Notes: generated by a model from the sequence alone, not told the origin. A stretch of 64,000 nucleotides of DNA from Rhynchopus sp. YZ270_cl-10 (GCA_964035575.1 OZ037888.1:496001-560000), one strand, 5' to 3'; counted from the first letter of the stretch, positions 1-12,292 are shown. Program-made: numbers and translations.

Positions 1-3000
1 ACGAAAACAACGCGATGAAACACGGCCAAAACAACGCGACGAAAACAGCGCGATGAAACACGGCCAAAACAACGCCACGAAAACAACGCGATGAAACACG
101 GCCAAAACAACGCGACGAAAACAGCGCGATGAAACACGGCCAAAACATCGCGACGAAAACAACGCGATGAAACACGGCCAAAACAACGCGACGAAAACAG
201 CGCGATGAAACACGGCCAAAACAACGCCACGAAAACAACGCGATGAAACACGGCCAAAACAACGCGACGAAAACAACGCGATGAAACACGGCCAAAACAA
301 CGCGACGAAAACAACGCGATGAAACACGGCCGAAACAACGCGACGAAAACAGGGCGATGAAACACGGCCAAAACAACGCGACGAAAACAACGCGATGAAA
401 CACCGCCAAAACAACGCCACGAAAACAACGCGATGAAACACCGCCAAAACAACGCCACGAAAACAACGCGATGAAACACGGCCAAAACAACGCGACGAAA
501 ACAGGGCGATGAAACACGGCCAAAACAACGCGGCCAAAACAACGCGACGAAAACAACGCGATGAAACACGGCCAAAACAACGCCACGAAAACAACGCGAT
601 GAAACACGGCCAAAACAACGCGACGAAAACAGCGCGATGAAACACGGCCAAAACAACGCGACGAAAACAGCGCGATGAAACACCGCCAAAACAACGCGAC
701 GAAAACAACGCGATGAAACACGGCCAAAACAACGCGTCGAAAACAGCGCGATGAAACACCGCCAAAACAACGCGACGAAAACAGCGCGATGAAACACAGC
801 CAAAACAACGCCACGAAAACAGCGCGATGAAACACCGCCAAAACAACGCGACGAAAACAGCGCGATGAAACACAGCCAAAACAACGCCACGAAAACAACG
901 CGATGAAACGCGGCCAAAACAACGCGACGAAAACAACGCGATGAAACACAGCCAAAACAACGCGACGAAAACAACGCGATGAAACACAGCCCAAACAACG
1001 CCACGAAAACAACGCGATGAAACACGGCCAAAACAACGCGACGAAAACAGGGCGATGAAACACGGCCAAAACAACGCGACGAAAACAACGCGATGAAACA
1101 CCGCCAAAACAACGCGACGAAAACAACGCGATGAAACACGGCCAAAACAATGAGTCGAAAACAGCGCGATGAAACGCGGACAAAACAACGCGACGAAAAC
1201 AACGCGACGAAACACGGCCAAAACAACGGGTCGAAAACAGCGCGATGAAACGCGGCCAAAACAACGCGACGAAAACAGAGCGATGAAACACCGCCAAAAC
1301 AACGCGACGAAAACAGAGCGATGAAACACGGCCAAAACAATGAGTCGAAAACAGCGCGATGAAACGCGGACAAAACAACGCGACGAAAACAACGCGACGA
1401 AACACGGCCAAAACAACGGGTCGAAAACAGCGCGATGAAACACGGCCAAAACAACGCGACGAAAACAGAGCGATGAAACACCGCCAAAACAACGCCACGA
1501 AAGCAGCGCGATGAAACACGGCCGAAACAACGCGACGAAAACAGCGCGATGAAACACAGCCAAAGCAACGCGACGAAAACAACGTGACGAAACACGGCCA
1601 AAACAACGCCACGAAAGCAGCGCGATGAAACACCACCAAAACAACGCGATGAAACACCGCCAAAACAACGCGACGAAAACAGCGCGATGAAACACGGCCA
1701 AAACAACGCGACGAAAACAACGCGATGAAACACCGCCAAAACAACGCCACGAAAGCAGCGCGATGAAACACGGCCGAAACAACGCGACGAAAACAGCGCG
1801 ATGAAACACCACCAAAACAACGCGACGAAAACAACGCGACGAAACACGGCCAAAACAACGCGACGAAAACAGCGCGATGAAACACCACCAAAACAACGCG
1901 ATGAAACACGGCCAAAACAACGCCACGAAAGCAGCGCGATGAAACACCACCAAAACAACGCGACGAAAACAGCGCGATGGAACACCACCAAAACAACGCG
2001 ATGAAACACCGCCAAAACAACGCGACGAAAACAACGCGATGAAACACGGCCAAAACAACGCGTCGAAAACAGCGCGATGAAACACGGCCAAAACAACGCG
2101 ACGAAAACAGCGCGATGAAACAGGGCCAAAACAACTCGACGAAAACAGCGCGATGAAACACCGCCAAAACAACGACACGAAAGCAGCGCGATGAAACACG
2201 GCCAAAACAACGCGACGAAAACAGCGCGATGAAACAGGGCCAAAACAACGCGACGAAAACAGCGCGATGAAACGCGGCCAAAACAACGCGACGAAAACAA
2301 CGCGACGAAACACGGCCAAAACAACGCCACGAAAACAGCGCGATGAAACGCGGCCAAAACCACGCGACGAAAACAACGCGACGAAACACGGCCAAAACAA
2401 CGCGATGAAACACGGCCAAAACAACGCGACGAAAACAGCGCGATGAAACAGGGCCAAAACAACGCGACGAAAACAGCGCGATGAAACACCGCCAAAACAA
2501 CGCCACGAAAGCAGCGCGATGAAACACGGCCAAAACAACGCGACGAAAACAGCGCGATGAAACAGGGCCAAAACAACGCGACGAAAACAGCGCGATGAAA
2601 CGCGGCCAAAACAACGCGACGAAAACAACGCGACGAAACACGGCCAAAACAACGCCACGAAAACAGCGCGATGAAACGCGGCCAAAACAACGCGACGAAA
2701 ACAACGCGACGAAACACGGCCAAAACAACGCGATGAAACACGGCCAAAACAACGCGATGAAACACCACCAAAACAACGCGACGAAACACGGCCAAAACAA
2801 CGCGACGAAAACAGCGCGATGAAACACCACCAAAACAACGCGATGAAACACCGCCAAAACAACGCCACGAAAACAGCGCGATGAAACGCGGCCAAAACAA
2901 CGCGACGAAAACAACGCGACGAAACACGGCCAAAACAACGCGATGAAACACGGCCAAAACAACGCGACGAAAACAGCGCGATGAAACACCACCAAAACAA

Positions 3001-3945
3001 CGCGACGAAAACAACGCGATGAAACACCACCAAAACAACGCGACGAAAACAGCGCGATGAAACACCACCAAAACAACGCGACGAAACACGGCCAAAACAA
3101 CGCGACGAAAACAGCGCGATGAAACACCACCAAAACAACGCGATGAAACACCGCCAAAACAACGCCACGAAAGCAGCGCGATGAAACACGGCCAAAACAA
3201 CGCGACGAAAACAACGCGACGAAACACGGCCAAAACAACGCGACGAAAACAACGCGACGAAACACGGCCAAAACAACGCGACGAAAGCAGCGCGATGAAA
3301 CACAGCCAAAACAACGCGATGAAACGAGGCCAAAACAACGCGACGAAAACAACGCGACGAAACACGGCCAAAACAACGCGACGAAAGCAGCGCGATGAAA
3401 CACAGCCAAAACAACGCCACGAAAACAACGCGATGAAACACGGCCAAAACAACGCGACGAAAACAACGCGACGAAACACGGCCAAAACAACGCGACGAAA
3501 GCAGCGCGATGAAACACAGCCAAAACAACGCGATGAAACGAGGCCAAAACAACGCGACGAAAACAACGCGACGAAACACGGCCAAAACAACGCGACGAAA
3601 GCAGCGCGATGAAACACAGCCAAAACAACGCGATGAAACGAGGCCAAAACAACGCGACGAAAACAACGCGACGAAACACGGCCAAAACAACGCGACGAAA
3701 GCAGCGCGATGAAACACAGCCAAAACAACGCCACGAAAACAACGCGATGAAACACAGCCAAAACAACGCCACGAAAACAGCGCGATGAAACACCGCCAAA
3801 ACAACGCGACGAAAACAACGCGATGAAACACGGCCAAAACAACGCGTCGAAAACAGCGCGATGAAACACGGCCGAAACAACGCGTCGAAAACAGCGCGAT
3901 GAAACACGGCCAAAACAACGCAGCGAATACCACGTGTTGAAACGC
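1..3945. repeat. 38-bp satellite array, about 100 units, open at the left edge
   Basis: The stretch is a nearly uninterrupted tandem array. The usual unit is 38 bp, made of a 14-bp block (ACGAAAACAACGCG) and a 24-bp block beginning ATGAAACACGGCC. Copies differ at a few recurrent sites (ATG/ACG, AACGCG/AGCGCG, ACGGCC/ACCGCC/ACAGCC/ACCACC), and some 24-bp blocks are doubled. A local higher-order period of about 101 bp shows near 3514-3715. T is almost absent from the plus strand outside the ATG. The open frames in it are not genes: 38 is not a multiple of 3 and the CGATGA step gives a TGA in one register of every unit. The array begins before the window, so its full length and whether it is subtelomeric or pericentromeric are unknown. 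Confidence 0.97.
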
Positions 3946-4139
3946 GATCAAAACTGGAAGTAGAAGAAATGGCATTGTAACACTACGCAAACAGAGCATG
4001 CAATACAGCGGGAGTAAAGGCCACCACAGCAGGCCGTCGGGAGGACACAGCTGAATCGTGAACATGTGAGCTGAGTCACAGTGACGAGTTTATAATTTAG
4101 TTTTTTTTGGCAATCCTTAACACTCACTGACTGGTGTGG

Positions 4140-4460
4140 TTGATGTATGAAAGGTTTGCAACGCACACAAGCCAACCAACACAACCGATGCGATACGTTT
4201 CTTGCGTTCACATCGTTCCGTTCAGATCGCAACGATGTGAACGGAACGAATGCAACCGACGCAACGCAACGCATCGAACGTAACCAACCGAACACAACCA
4301 ACGCAATGCAACCGCTCTGTTCGTTACGCTCTGTACGTAACGATCTCTACACAACGAACGCAACGCATGAAACACAACGGAACCGGTGTGTACGTAACGA
4401 ACGCAACGTAGCGAAGGCAACGCAACCAACGCAACGAGTGGTTACAAACCCCCACGCATG
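4140..4460. repeat. degenerate AACG/AACC-rich repeat with inverted repeats
   Basis: Diverged short repeats of the AACGCAACC type follow the satellite. They include a 12-bp inverted repeat (4206-4217 with 4231-4242) and a CGTTAC/GTAACG pair near 4325-4345. It looks like an older, scrambled relative of the satellite edge; no conserved protein is visible in any frame. Confidence 0.6.
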
Positions 4461-5442
4461 GTTCTCACACCGCTCTGGCACGTTTCCCAAGCCGCAAACC
4501 CGGTTACCTGCCTGAAAAACCGGGTTTCTGGCCAAAACGCCTGTTTTGCCTGTAGAACCCTGTAGAACCCTTAAGAAACACGTGTAAAAAAGGGGTCCTC
4601 GCGACAGCCTGGTTTCAGGGTCTGTCAGGGTTTGGAGGTCTTTGCTTCAGAGAAAGTCTCCTAAAAACCTCCTATCTTCCCGAGAATCCACTTTTTTGAC
4701 CTCTTTGGAGGTTTAGAGACCTGAAAAAAAATGGCCGAAACCCACCCCGCGCGGGGAGGGTGGGGTGGGTGGGTGGGGTGATCAGCAACCTTAAAGACCT
4801 TAACACTGAGTGTTAAGGAATTGTTTGGAGACGTTGTTATCGAGATCATTTGTTTTACTATCAAAAGGAACTCGAAGAAATAGGGGAGGAATAACACAGG
4901 CCATGATACAACATACAGGTGACTGCGGAGCTCTGCGAATGTTGCACTGTGTGCGACTGTGGTCACAACAGAGATATGAAAGCAACGAGTTGAAAGAAAG
5001 GATCATCATGTAGGCGTGGAAAGGAACACGTCGAAGATTACTCTTTAAAATGAAGTCTGCCAAGAGGAAGACTCGTAACCAGAATAATGGGAGATCAGTG
5101 CTTTTTTCTCGCGTACCCCGCCCAATATTTAGCGGAACCGGTCAGGGCGTGGTTGTGTTTTGCGTCAGAAACGTGTCGGATAAACTGTTCATTGGGGACG
5201 CGGAAGTCATTGGGGATACTATTTTTAACACGAACTCTGCAGTTAGCGGAAGTCATCTGCTTAGTGACACCTGCATTTCTGATCATAAATACTAGTTTCT
5301 AACCGCAAAGTGTCCCCAGCACAGCGATTTTTTCTCTCACTCTCCCGAACCCAAATTTCCCTCCCCTTAATTGGATGTGATCTCCCCCTTTCTCCTCTCT
5401 CCTCCTCCCTTTACTTATTATCCACCAACAGAAAGTAGGGGT
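4461..5442. other. gene-free stretch upstream of the RBR gene
   Basis: No protein with recognisable features is present. A G-rich run with a CCCCGCGCGGGG palindrome lies at about 4740-4782, and a twice-repeated CCTGTAGAAC at 4547-4570. The last 60 bases hold a CT-rich tract listed separately. The promoter of the RBR gene should be here, but no TATA box is convincing. Confidence 0.5.
5383..5415 (+). promoter_or_regulatory. CT-rich tract upstream of the RBR start
   Basis: A pyrimidine run (C and T in CCCCCTTTCTCC order) ends about 28 bases before the ATG and is followed by CAACAG. Equivalent tracts precede seven genes in the window. It could be an initiator/5'UTR element, or the polypyrimidine tract of a 3' splice site in the 5'UTR. 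Confidence 0.4.
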
Positions 5443-7254
5443 ATGACAATGGAGGTGTCGTCCGTGGGACTGCGCGCAGCACAATGGATACCGTACGACA
5501 ACGAGTCAGAGATGGCCGAGAAGCTTACGGAGGACCAGCGCGATGAGATTGAGGCTCTGCACTGTGTGTACGGGGACGAGCAGCTCAGGGTGCGCTTCGG
5601 GCACGAGGCTGGTGTCGTGCAGCTGCAGCTGCAGGATGTTGTTCTGGAGAAGCACCGCTGCAACGTCACGGTGACACTTTCACTCACACATGGGTACCCC
5701 TTGGAGGCCCCTACCCTAACAGTGCACTCAGCACACATACAGAGTCGCCTCCTACGCAAAGTCGAAGAGCAAGTCATGGAACACTTTGTCGAAGGGGAGC
5801 CCGCAGGACACCTGCTCTTGACCGAGGCGGAGGACGCACTGACAAGGCTGGAGGCCGGTGTTGTCGCCTCGCAGTTCGTTTACTGCTTTGCCTGTAGTGC
5901 GAAGGACGTCAACGAAGGCAAACCGAAGCAGCCGCAACCAGGCAGCCCAGATTTCAAGGAATGCCTCGTCTGCTCTTCGCGTGTTGTTGTCCCGCTGAAG
6001 AGCGCACACCCGAATCATGAAGGGAAGATCTGTGATTTCTGCCTCTGCGAGGACAGCATGCTTGTGAAACTCAAATGCAAAGAAGTTGTTTGCGTGGACT
6101 GCTTCCAGCGCTGGGCTGAGATCGACATTGGTGCCAAGAAGCTTGTCAAAGAGCTCACCACAGGGCAGTACACCATCACATGCCCAACACACGCTAACTC
6201 GGCCCTCCAGGACACCACCCTCCTGAAGCTGACTGCCCCACGCAGCTACAATTTGTACACCCGCTTTGCGTTTGATATGGCTGTGGAGGCGGCAGGTGGG
6301 GTTACGTGCCCCCTCCCCGGATGTACAAACTACCCGTTCCTCCCTGGGTCGCGGCATAACTTCATGCACTGTCCGTACTGCTCACGATGGTTCTGCGATG
6401 TGTGCCACAACTCCGTGACAGGTTGTGTGTGCGTGAACCTCAAGGTGCACAGCGAAACGCACCACCCCTGGCCCTTCCTCAAGCACCATGCTGCAAACAA
6501 GTACGTCTCGGAGGCAGGCTATGCTGCAGCACTCGAGAGGACAGGCGAGGAGCTCGTCCCAATCAGAGTCAAGTACCACGACGGTGCCCACGACTGTGCT
6601 GTGGTGCGGTCAGGCAAGGTGATGGACCTCATGGAAATGCTCTCCATTGTGCTGCACCACGACTTCTACTACAGACAGCGCTTAGCTGATCCTTGGGGGC
6701 ACACTCCGACGTATGGGATACCCGACTTTGTCCCAGTAAACATGATGCTTTTGTTGTTCAACGGGAGGACGTTGGAGCCGGGCGCGACATTTGACTTCGT
6801 TGAGACAGGAATTCAGATTCATGCGATTCTTCAGTACCCTTCGACGCGCGAGTTCACTGCGGAGATTGAGGGTGAGGTGAGTCTGCACCACTTCCGCCGT
6901 GGCATGCACGCCCCAGGCGCAGCGCACCAGACCGACAAGGAGAAGAGGCAACGCGGCGACTTCATGGGCAAGGCGTGCCCTCACTGCGACAAGCCCGTCC
7001 TGCATTACTACAAACACGGCTGCCACCACATCGGCTTTGCTGGGGAGGGGTGCTGCGACAAGCATTGGTGTTACGTGTGCAAAGGACCCCACCCGTGTCT
7101 CAACCCAAAATGCACTCCGTTCTGTGACAACCAACGGACCTGCAAATGTCCGTTATGTCCGGATTGCAAGCCTGGGGAGCCGTGTCCAAGCTGTACAGGG
7201 TGCCCCAAATGCCAAACCTTCGGGACAAGCGATAACTTTGACTTATTCGATTAA
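5443..7254 (+). CDS. RWD-domain RBR (RING-IBR-RING) E3 ubiquitin ligase with an internal ubiquitin-like segment
   Basis: The 603-residue product resembles the RNF14 group of RBR ligases, which take ubiquitin from an E2 onto a RING2 cysteine before passing it to substrate. An RWD domain spans roughly 30-140 (EDQRDEIEALHCVYGDE, then YPLEAPTL). RING1 starts near 173 (CLVCSS, later CDFCLCEDS and CVDCF). The IBR is at about 285-335 (CPLPGC, CPYCSRWFCDVC). RING2 starts near 511 (CPHC, HGCHHI, HWCYVC); the HGC cysteine is the expected catalytic residue. Between IBR and RING2, at about 371-465, is a ubiquitin-like stretch (LLFNGRTLEPGATF). A cysteine-rich tail of about 50 residues follows RING2. The ATG was chosen because the RWD domain begins shortly after it, and a second ATG lies two codons on. 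RNF14 proteins are usually nearer 470 residues, so this one is long. No intron is evident. The substrate is unknown. Confidence 0.9.
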   Translation: MTMEVSSVGLRAAQWIPYDNESEMAEKLTEDQRDEIEALHCVYGDEQLRVRFGHEAGVVQLQLQDVVLEKHRCNVTVTLSLTHGYPLEAPTLTVHSAHIQSRLLRKVEEQVMEHFVEGEPAGHLLLTEAEDALTRLEAGVVASQFVYCFACSAKDVNEGKPKQPQPGSPDFKECLVCSSRVVVPLKSAHPNHEGKICDFCLCEDSMLVKLKCKEVVCVDCFQRWAEIDIGAKKLVKELTTGQYTITCPTHANSALQDTTLLKLTAPRSYNLYTRFAFDMAVEAAGGVTCPLPGCTNYPFLPGSRHNFMHCPYCSRWFCDVCHNSVTGCVCVNLKVHSETHHPWPFLKHHAANKYVSEAGYAAALERTGEELVPIRVKYHDGAHDCAVVRSGKVMDLMEMLSIVLHHDFYYRQRLADPWGHTPTYGIPDFVPVNMMLLLFNGRTLEPGATFDFVETGIQIHAILQYPSTREFTAEIEGEVSLHHFRRGMHAPGAAHQTDKEKRQRGDFMGKACPHCDKPVLHYYKHGCHHIGFAGEGCCDKHWCYVCKGPHPCLNPKCTPFCDNQRTCKCPLCPDCKPGEPCPSCTGCPKCQTFGTSDNFDLFD

Positions 7255-8155
7255 CCCAGAGCCGGCGGTGCACCCGCCCACCATACGAAGTTTTGTGGAA
7301 CACGTCTTCGGGCGTCTACATTAATATAGTTTTATTTTCAACTAAAACGCACGCAGCAGCATCTATCTAGCCATACAAACAAACAGCCCCCTGATTTTTG
7401 TCAGGGGGTGGGGTGCTTTGCCGAGTTTTTTTTTTCCCTCCTTTTTTTCCCCCCACTTGTCTTCGTTCTACTTGTGCGATTTTGTTATTATTATTGCATG
7501 AATCAGATTGGTCTTTCTCTTTTCCCCCCTCTTTTTGTGGAGTCAATGTGGACGCTGTGGATCTAACAAGGCGTTCTGGGTTTTTTTCTTCTTTTTTTTC
7601 TTCTTTTTGGTGTCGTTTCTCTGGAATAGAAGTCGACAGAAGTGACGTATGGCAATTGCAATATCCTCCCCTTTGCTTCAACAACAAGAATAGGGGAAGC
7701 GAGTGAATAGTGTTTTTTGAACGTGAAATGTCAGTGATAGGGGTAATATGCTATTTGCAAACATGTGGATAGTTGCCTGTTGTGTAGTCGCCACTTCCCC
7801 AACTTTCTACATGCCTTTTGTTTGTTTTGTTTTAGTCACAAGCGTAACGTCGTATCGTAATTTGTCCAGGTGTGCGTTTCTCTCTTTTTTTTTTTTTTTA
7901 TGCTTACGTCCGTTGGGGGCCTATGCATTAAAGCAATTCCAATTTTTTTTTGTCCCCTTTTTTCTTTTTCTTTTGCAGTTTTGGTGTTTGTTCTCTGCAC
8001 ACACTTCTCTTCAAAAGCAATACAGCAACACCAACCCAACATCATAGTGAAGACCTGTCTGAAAGGCTGCTAAATCAAAACAGATTATTCAAAAAAGAAG
8101 CCTGAAAAGTTGATGAGGGATTCAACTATCAAAAGAAATACCAAAAAAAAGGGAA

Positions 8156-8201
8156 AGTGGAGATTGCACAGTGGCAACTACACTAATCCAACAGTTTATC
8201 A
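8156..8201 (+). repeat. dispersed hairpin repeat, family B2
   Basis: This copy shows the shared outer stem AGTGgAG/CTaCACT and an inner stem TTGC/GCAA with loop ACAGTG, followed by a CCAACAG tail and an A-run. The inner stem replaces the CAYY/GGTG stem of the B copies, so pairing is kept while the sequence changes. Confidence 0.75.
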
Positions 8202-8277
8202 AAAAAGAGGGTCTGAAAGCGCGCACATTGAACAGACTTTGAAAGAAATAGAACCCCTGCAGTATCTTTCTCTCTCT

Positions 8278-8348
8278 TTTGTTCTTCTTCCCCCCCTTCC
8301 CCTCCCCTCTCCCCTCTCCTCCCCTCTCGTACACCACTCACTCTCCAG
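8278..8348 (+). promoter_or_regulatory. CT-rich tract upstream of transportin
   Basis: About 60 bases of almost pure C and T end in CTCTCCAG, 25 bases before the ATG. It looks like either an initiator-type promoter/5'UTR tract or a 3' splice acceptor in the leader. Confidence 0.4.
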
Positions 8349-8372
8349 AATGAGCATTGCAGGATACAAACG

Positions 8373-11300
8373 ATGCAGCCTACCGAACAGCAAATAGCTG
8401 AGGTAAGCCAGCGGCTGTTGGAAGGCTTCACCTCTACGACTGCCGAGGCGCAGAGGGGCCTGGTTGAGTGGCTGCGCACAAATGGCGGGAACCCAATGTT
8501 CAATGCAACACTCTGCTCTGTGTTGCTCACGGCTGGGGACATGCGGGCGCGACAGCTTGCGGTGATGCAGCTGAAAAGCAATGTGGGGCGGCGCTATGCC
8601 CAGGGCATTGCACCTATCGCAGATCAGGTACACCGCACGCTGCTACAGGGGTTGGAGGCTGCGGGGGATAAGTGGACTGTCAATGCGGTGACGTCGTGCA
8701 TCTCTGCTGTGGTCGCGGCAGAAGGGTTGCCTGCGTGGCGTGGGCTCATTGACAATCTGTGGCAGTTTACCTCAAATGAGACCTATCGGAGTCGTGCGCT
8801 TGTCTGTATACGCGATATCTGTGAGGACTCCGCCGACCAAATTGACACCCCAATGAGCGAGGCAGAGCCCCCCACAGCAGACCACCTCGTCCCCGCGATG
8901 TTCCACCTCCTCTTCGCACTCTCCAAAACCCTCCAACAAACCCCCACCCAAGAAGCCCTCGACAGCGTGCAGACCCTTCTCGAAGCGCTCTGCCACCTCC
9001 TCGATTCAGAGTCCCTCATCGACCCGGTAAGCAGTATCAACCAAACCGTGGAGACGGCGTTGCCACAGTTTTTACCTTTGCTCGCAACACTACCAAAACA
9101 GTGCCGTGCACGGACCATTGAAACGTATACGAAGCTGCTGAGTTACCACTATCTCATGGATGGCGCGTTGCAGGGGATTCTTGGGGTGTGCTATTCGGCG
9201 CTTGCGGATGAAGGGGAGGTGGAGGCTGTGACGTTGAGGGCATGCGAGTTTTGGGGTGATTTTGCGTTTCTGCGGGCGCCGACGAAGGAGCTGGCGAGGA
9301 CGGAGGGGATGTTGGGGCAGTTGTTGGGTGTGCTGCTGCAACGTATGGTGTACACAGAGGAGGAGGCAGCTATGGCGATGGAGGAGCAGGCAGGGCGCGG
9401 CAAGGGGGATGACGAAGATGTGGAGCAATGGAGTGTCCGCCGAGCAGCGTGCCTTGCCCTTGAGAACTTCAGCCACACCCTCACAGAGGAGATCATCACA
9501 CCACGAGGCTGTGCGAACGACTGGCTTCTCCAACAAATTGGCGCCAAAATGTCCTCCAAAGACTGGAAGCTCCAAGAGTCCGGCATCCTCGCCCTAGGCG
9601 CCATCTCCTCTGGTGCGTACTCCGCGCTGCAGCCACACCTCCCCACCCTGCTCGCACAGCTGCTCGCTTTGCTGACTTCCTCTTCGCATTGTTTGGTAAA
9701 GTCAACAACGTGTTGGACGCTTTCGAGATTCACTACCTCAATGGTAACCGGGGGTGATTTAACGGCGTCGTATCTAAGCGGGCTTTTGTCGTGTATGGGA
9801 GGGTCTTCTGGTGTGTTGCAGGAGAGTGCGGTGTCTGCCTTTACAGAGTTTGTGAAGGAGCATGCAGGGTTAATAGAGAAGCACGGCATGCTTGGGCATG
9901 TTGTGAATGGGATGGGGGAGATGTTGAAAAGGGAGGCTCCTGTGCGGAATGTTTCGATCCTTCTGGACGGCATTGGTGCGCTGGTGCATGGTGTGGGGCC
10001 GGCGTTGCATGCGCATGGTGTGCAGGAGAAGTTGTTGTCACCTTTGGCACAGCTGCTTTCTACAGCAGAAACGGAAAGCCCTCTTTTGCCGCGTATTTTG
10101 ATGGCAGTAAAATCCTGTGCATCAGGGCTGAAGCAGGAATACGAGCCCTACCTGCAGGCAACATGCGCAAAGCTGCGCCACCTCGTCACCATCTTCTACG
10201 AAGGCCTCTACGGCGACCGCGACGCAGACTGGAGCCACGCCGGCTTCGCCTTCACCCTCCTTTCCACCCTTCTCGAGACATTGCCCAGCAGTGCGGAGGC
10301 GATCCTCACAGATAAAGCTGGCACTCAGTTTTCCTTTATCGACCTTGCCTCGATGCCCTTCACCCGGCCAAAGGAGGTATGGTCTACCCTTTGTAGGGGG
10401 TGCGGAGAAAAACTGATCGTTTTAATCGTTAAAAAATAACGCATTGCTCAGAGCACAGTCGGGGTCTCTAATGCGTTATGCAACCAAGATTTCATTAAAA
10501 TGGAACCGTTTTAATTTGCGGGGTGTATTATTGTGGTTAAGTGTGCATCTCTCTCAAGATTCACACTCGATAATTACTTTTTCAGATATCTGACACTCTG
10601 TACCTGGGCATATCCAGGATTCCTAAGAGTGACCCAGTAGTGCTCCTTGGAGAGGCTTCTATCAGGCCGTCGGCCCTAGGGCGTGTTGTGAGCACTTTCA
10701 AGGTTTTTATTGCTCCCTGTCTCTCTCTTTCTCCTCCATTCACTCCATTCACCACAGGATATACCACCATCGTTTGTAGGCAGTGTGTTGAACTTCCTCC
10801 TGAAAGCCTGCAGAAGTAATGCGGTATGCGGACAACAGGTCGTTTTCGGTGATTCTGTTCATTTTCAATGCGACTCGCCCGGATACGGTAAAGTTGCTCT
10901 TTACGTGCAGGTTCACCTGGATAAAGGGGTGGACCTTTATCCCGGCACGTTTTCCCCCCCACATTTTTGCCAAAATAATTTTCCCATAACCCAAGGACCA
11001 TAGGCAATCCTTTGCCACTTCATTATTTTTTCACCATATTTCCCTCTTTTGTTAAAGCATAATAGGTCCACCCCAATACCAGGTCCACCCCCTTTATATT
11101 GTACAACCCAATGCCACATATCTTTTTGACAGACATTGCTTCGTGGCCGGCTCCTCGAAATACACCCCGCTGTGCTAGCCCTCACGAACAAGGACGACAG
11201 CTGCTCCATCCCAGCCTGCGGGGTATTGCACGAGGTATTGTTACGCATACCCATCACTACACACCTTTTTCTCTTATGGATGTATCTGTACTCACGACCC

Positions 11301-12027
11301 TTTGCCTGAGCACGACCGAGTTGCGTGGCACATTTCAACTGCTCTTTCTTTACATTCTTACTGTGTCGGGAGGGGGTAAAATATAAGACCCTGGGTCCAC
11401 TATTCGGCGCATGGACGGAGCCATATTTCCCATATTTCCCATATTTCCCATATTTCCCATATTTCTTATATTTTCCATATTTTCGAAACACAAACACAGC
11501 TTGTCCTCACCTTGCAAGGAGAGCCCGATGTCGGGGGTGTGGTCCACTCCATAGGCAGACGGATGTGGGAGGTGATGAACACAAAGCAATATATGACTGG
11601 GTTTCAACAATCCGCGGCATGTTGTTTGGGGGCTTGCGGCGAGGTGGATGTGGCTGCGGTGCAGGATGTGCTCGGGTTTGTGATGCGGGGTGGACGGTGC
11701 ATTGCGGGCTTTGAGGACAGACGCGCGAAGGAGACGGGGATGGTTGGGTATTTGAAGGTGGTGCAGGCTAACTTTGCTGTGCTGGCAAACGCAGATGCGC
11801 TGAAGGGCTTTGGGAACGCGATAACAGCATTCCACACTCCCCCAGACCAGGTTAAATTCCTCGCCGTGCAGACGTTACAACGCCTTCGTCAAACCACTGC
11901 TGCCCAATGGCCCGCAGCGGCCGCATGTCTCCCACCACACTTCCCAGCAGCAATCATGGCGCACGTCGACCCTTCTCGGGGCGCTCCGCCACCACCACCA
12001 CCGCCGCCACCACCGCCTCCAATGTGA
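8373..12027 (+). CDS. transportin / karyopherin-beta2 nuclear import receptor (four exons)
   Basis: Exons 8373-10376, 10758-10823, 11133-11234 and 11500-12027 join in phase 0 to give 899 residues, matching the roughly 890 of animal transportin-1. The family carries PY-NLS cargo, often RNA-binding proteins, through the nuclear pore and releases it on Ran-GTP. HEAT repeats run throughout. ICEDSADQID near the N-terminus and the block around WKLQESGILALGAISSGAY to KSTTCWTLSRF are close to transportin. An acidic loop (GDDEDVEQW) sits where transportin has its cargo-release loop. Introns begin GTATGG, GTATGC and GTATTG and end ACAG, ACAG and ACAG. The C-terminus is odd: after the last helices come twelve consecutive prolines and a methionine. 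The family call rests on motif recall, not alignment; the small exons 2 and 3 were placed by frame and splice signals. Confidence 0.9.
11431..11482 (+). repeat. 10-bp tandem repeat in transportin intron 3
   Basis: About five CATATTTCCC units lie in the intron before the last exon. It is a simple minisatellite, and its pyrimidine bias may help 3' splice site recognition. Confidence 0.8.
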
Positions 12028-12292
12028 GGCAAGGAGCGCTTTTGTGGGTTTTAGGTTTTTATAATCTTTTTTTTAGAATATCAAAAAGGCAAACAGAGTT
12101 TCTGTGATAGTCGGAATATAAAAAGGGAGGGTGGGGGAGAAACGTTACCAGAACTCAAAACAATGTTTTTTTTCTTATAATCTACAGCTAGCTAGCCCTT
12201 TTTTTTGCCATCCTCCCCGTTCCGTTGCGGATTTTTCATTACAATGTTATGTCCTCAATCTCTCTCAGGGTTACACAAAAAGGTGTTCTACA
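12028..12292. other. short intergenic region before the TMEM14-like gene
   Basis: It has T-rich runs, an ATATAAAAAG element at 12116-12125 that could serve as a TATA box, and a pyrimidine stretch ending CTCTCTCAG about 23 bases before the next ATG. Confidence 0.5.

Larger units (their letters stand above)
7255..8372. other. intergenic region, RBR to transportin
   Basis: It contains T-rich runs and one family-B2 hairpin repeat (8156-8201). The putative RBR 3'UTR holds an AATATAG/TTTTATTT stretch near 7323. A strongly CT-rich tract at 8278-8348 directly precedes the transportin start. No coding signal was seen. Confidence 0.6.

Noticed and set aside
1801-3712. Open frames of up to 143 codons in the 38-bp satellite
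   Set aside because: They arise from loss of TGA in units with ACG instead of ATG. The product is pure repeat, and the period is not a multiple of three.
7620-7700. Minus-strand family-B2 copy
   Set aside because: GATATTGCAATTGCC resembles the B2 inner stem, but the outer stem and the tail are absent.
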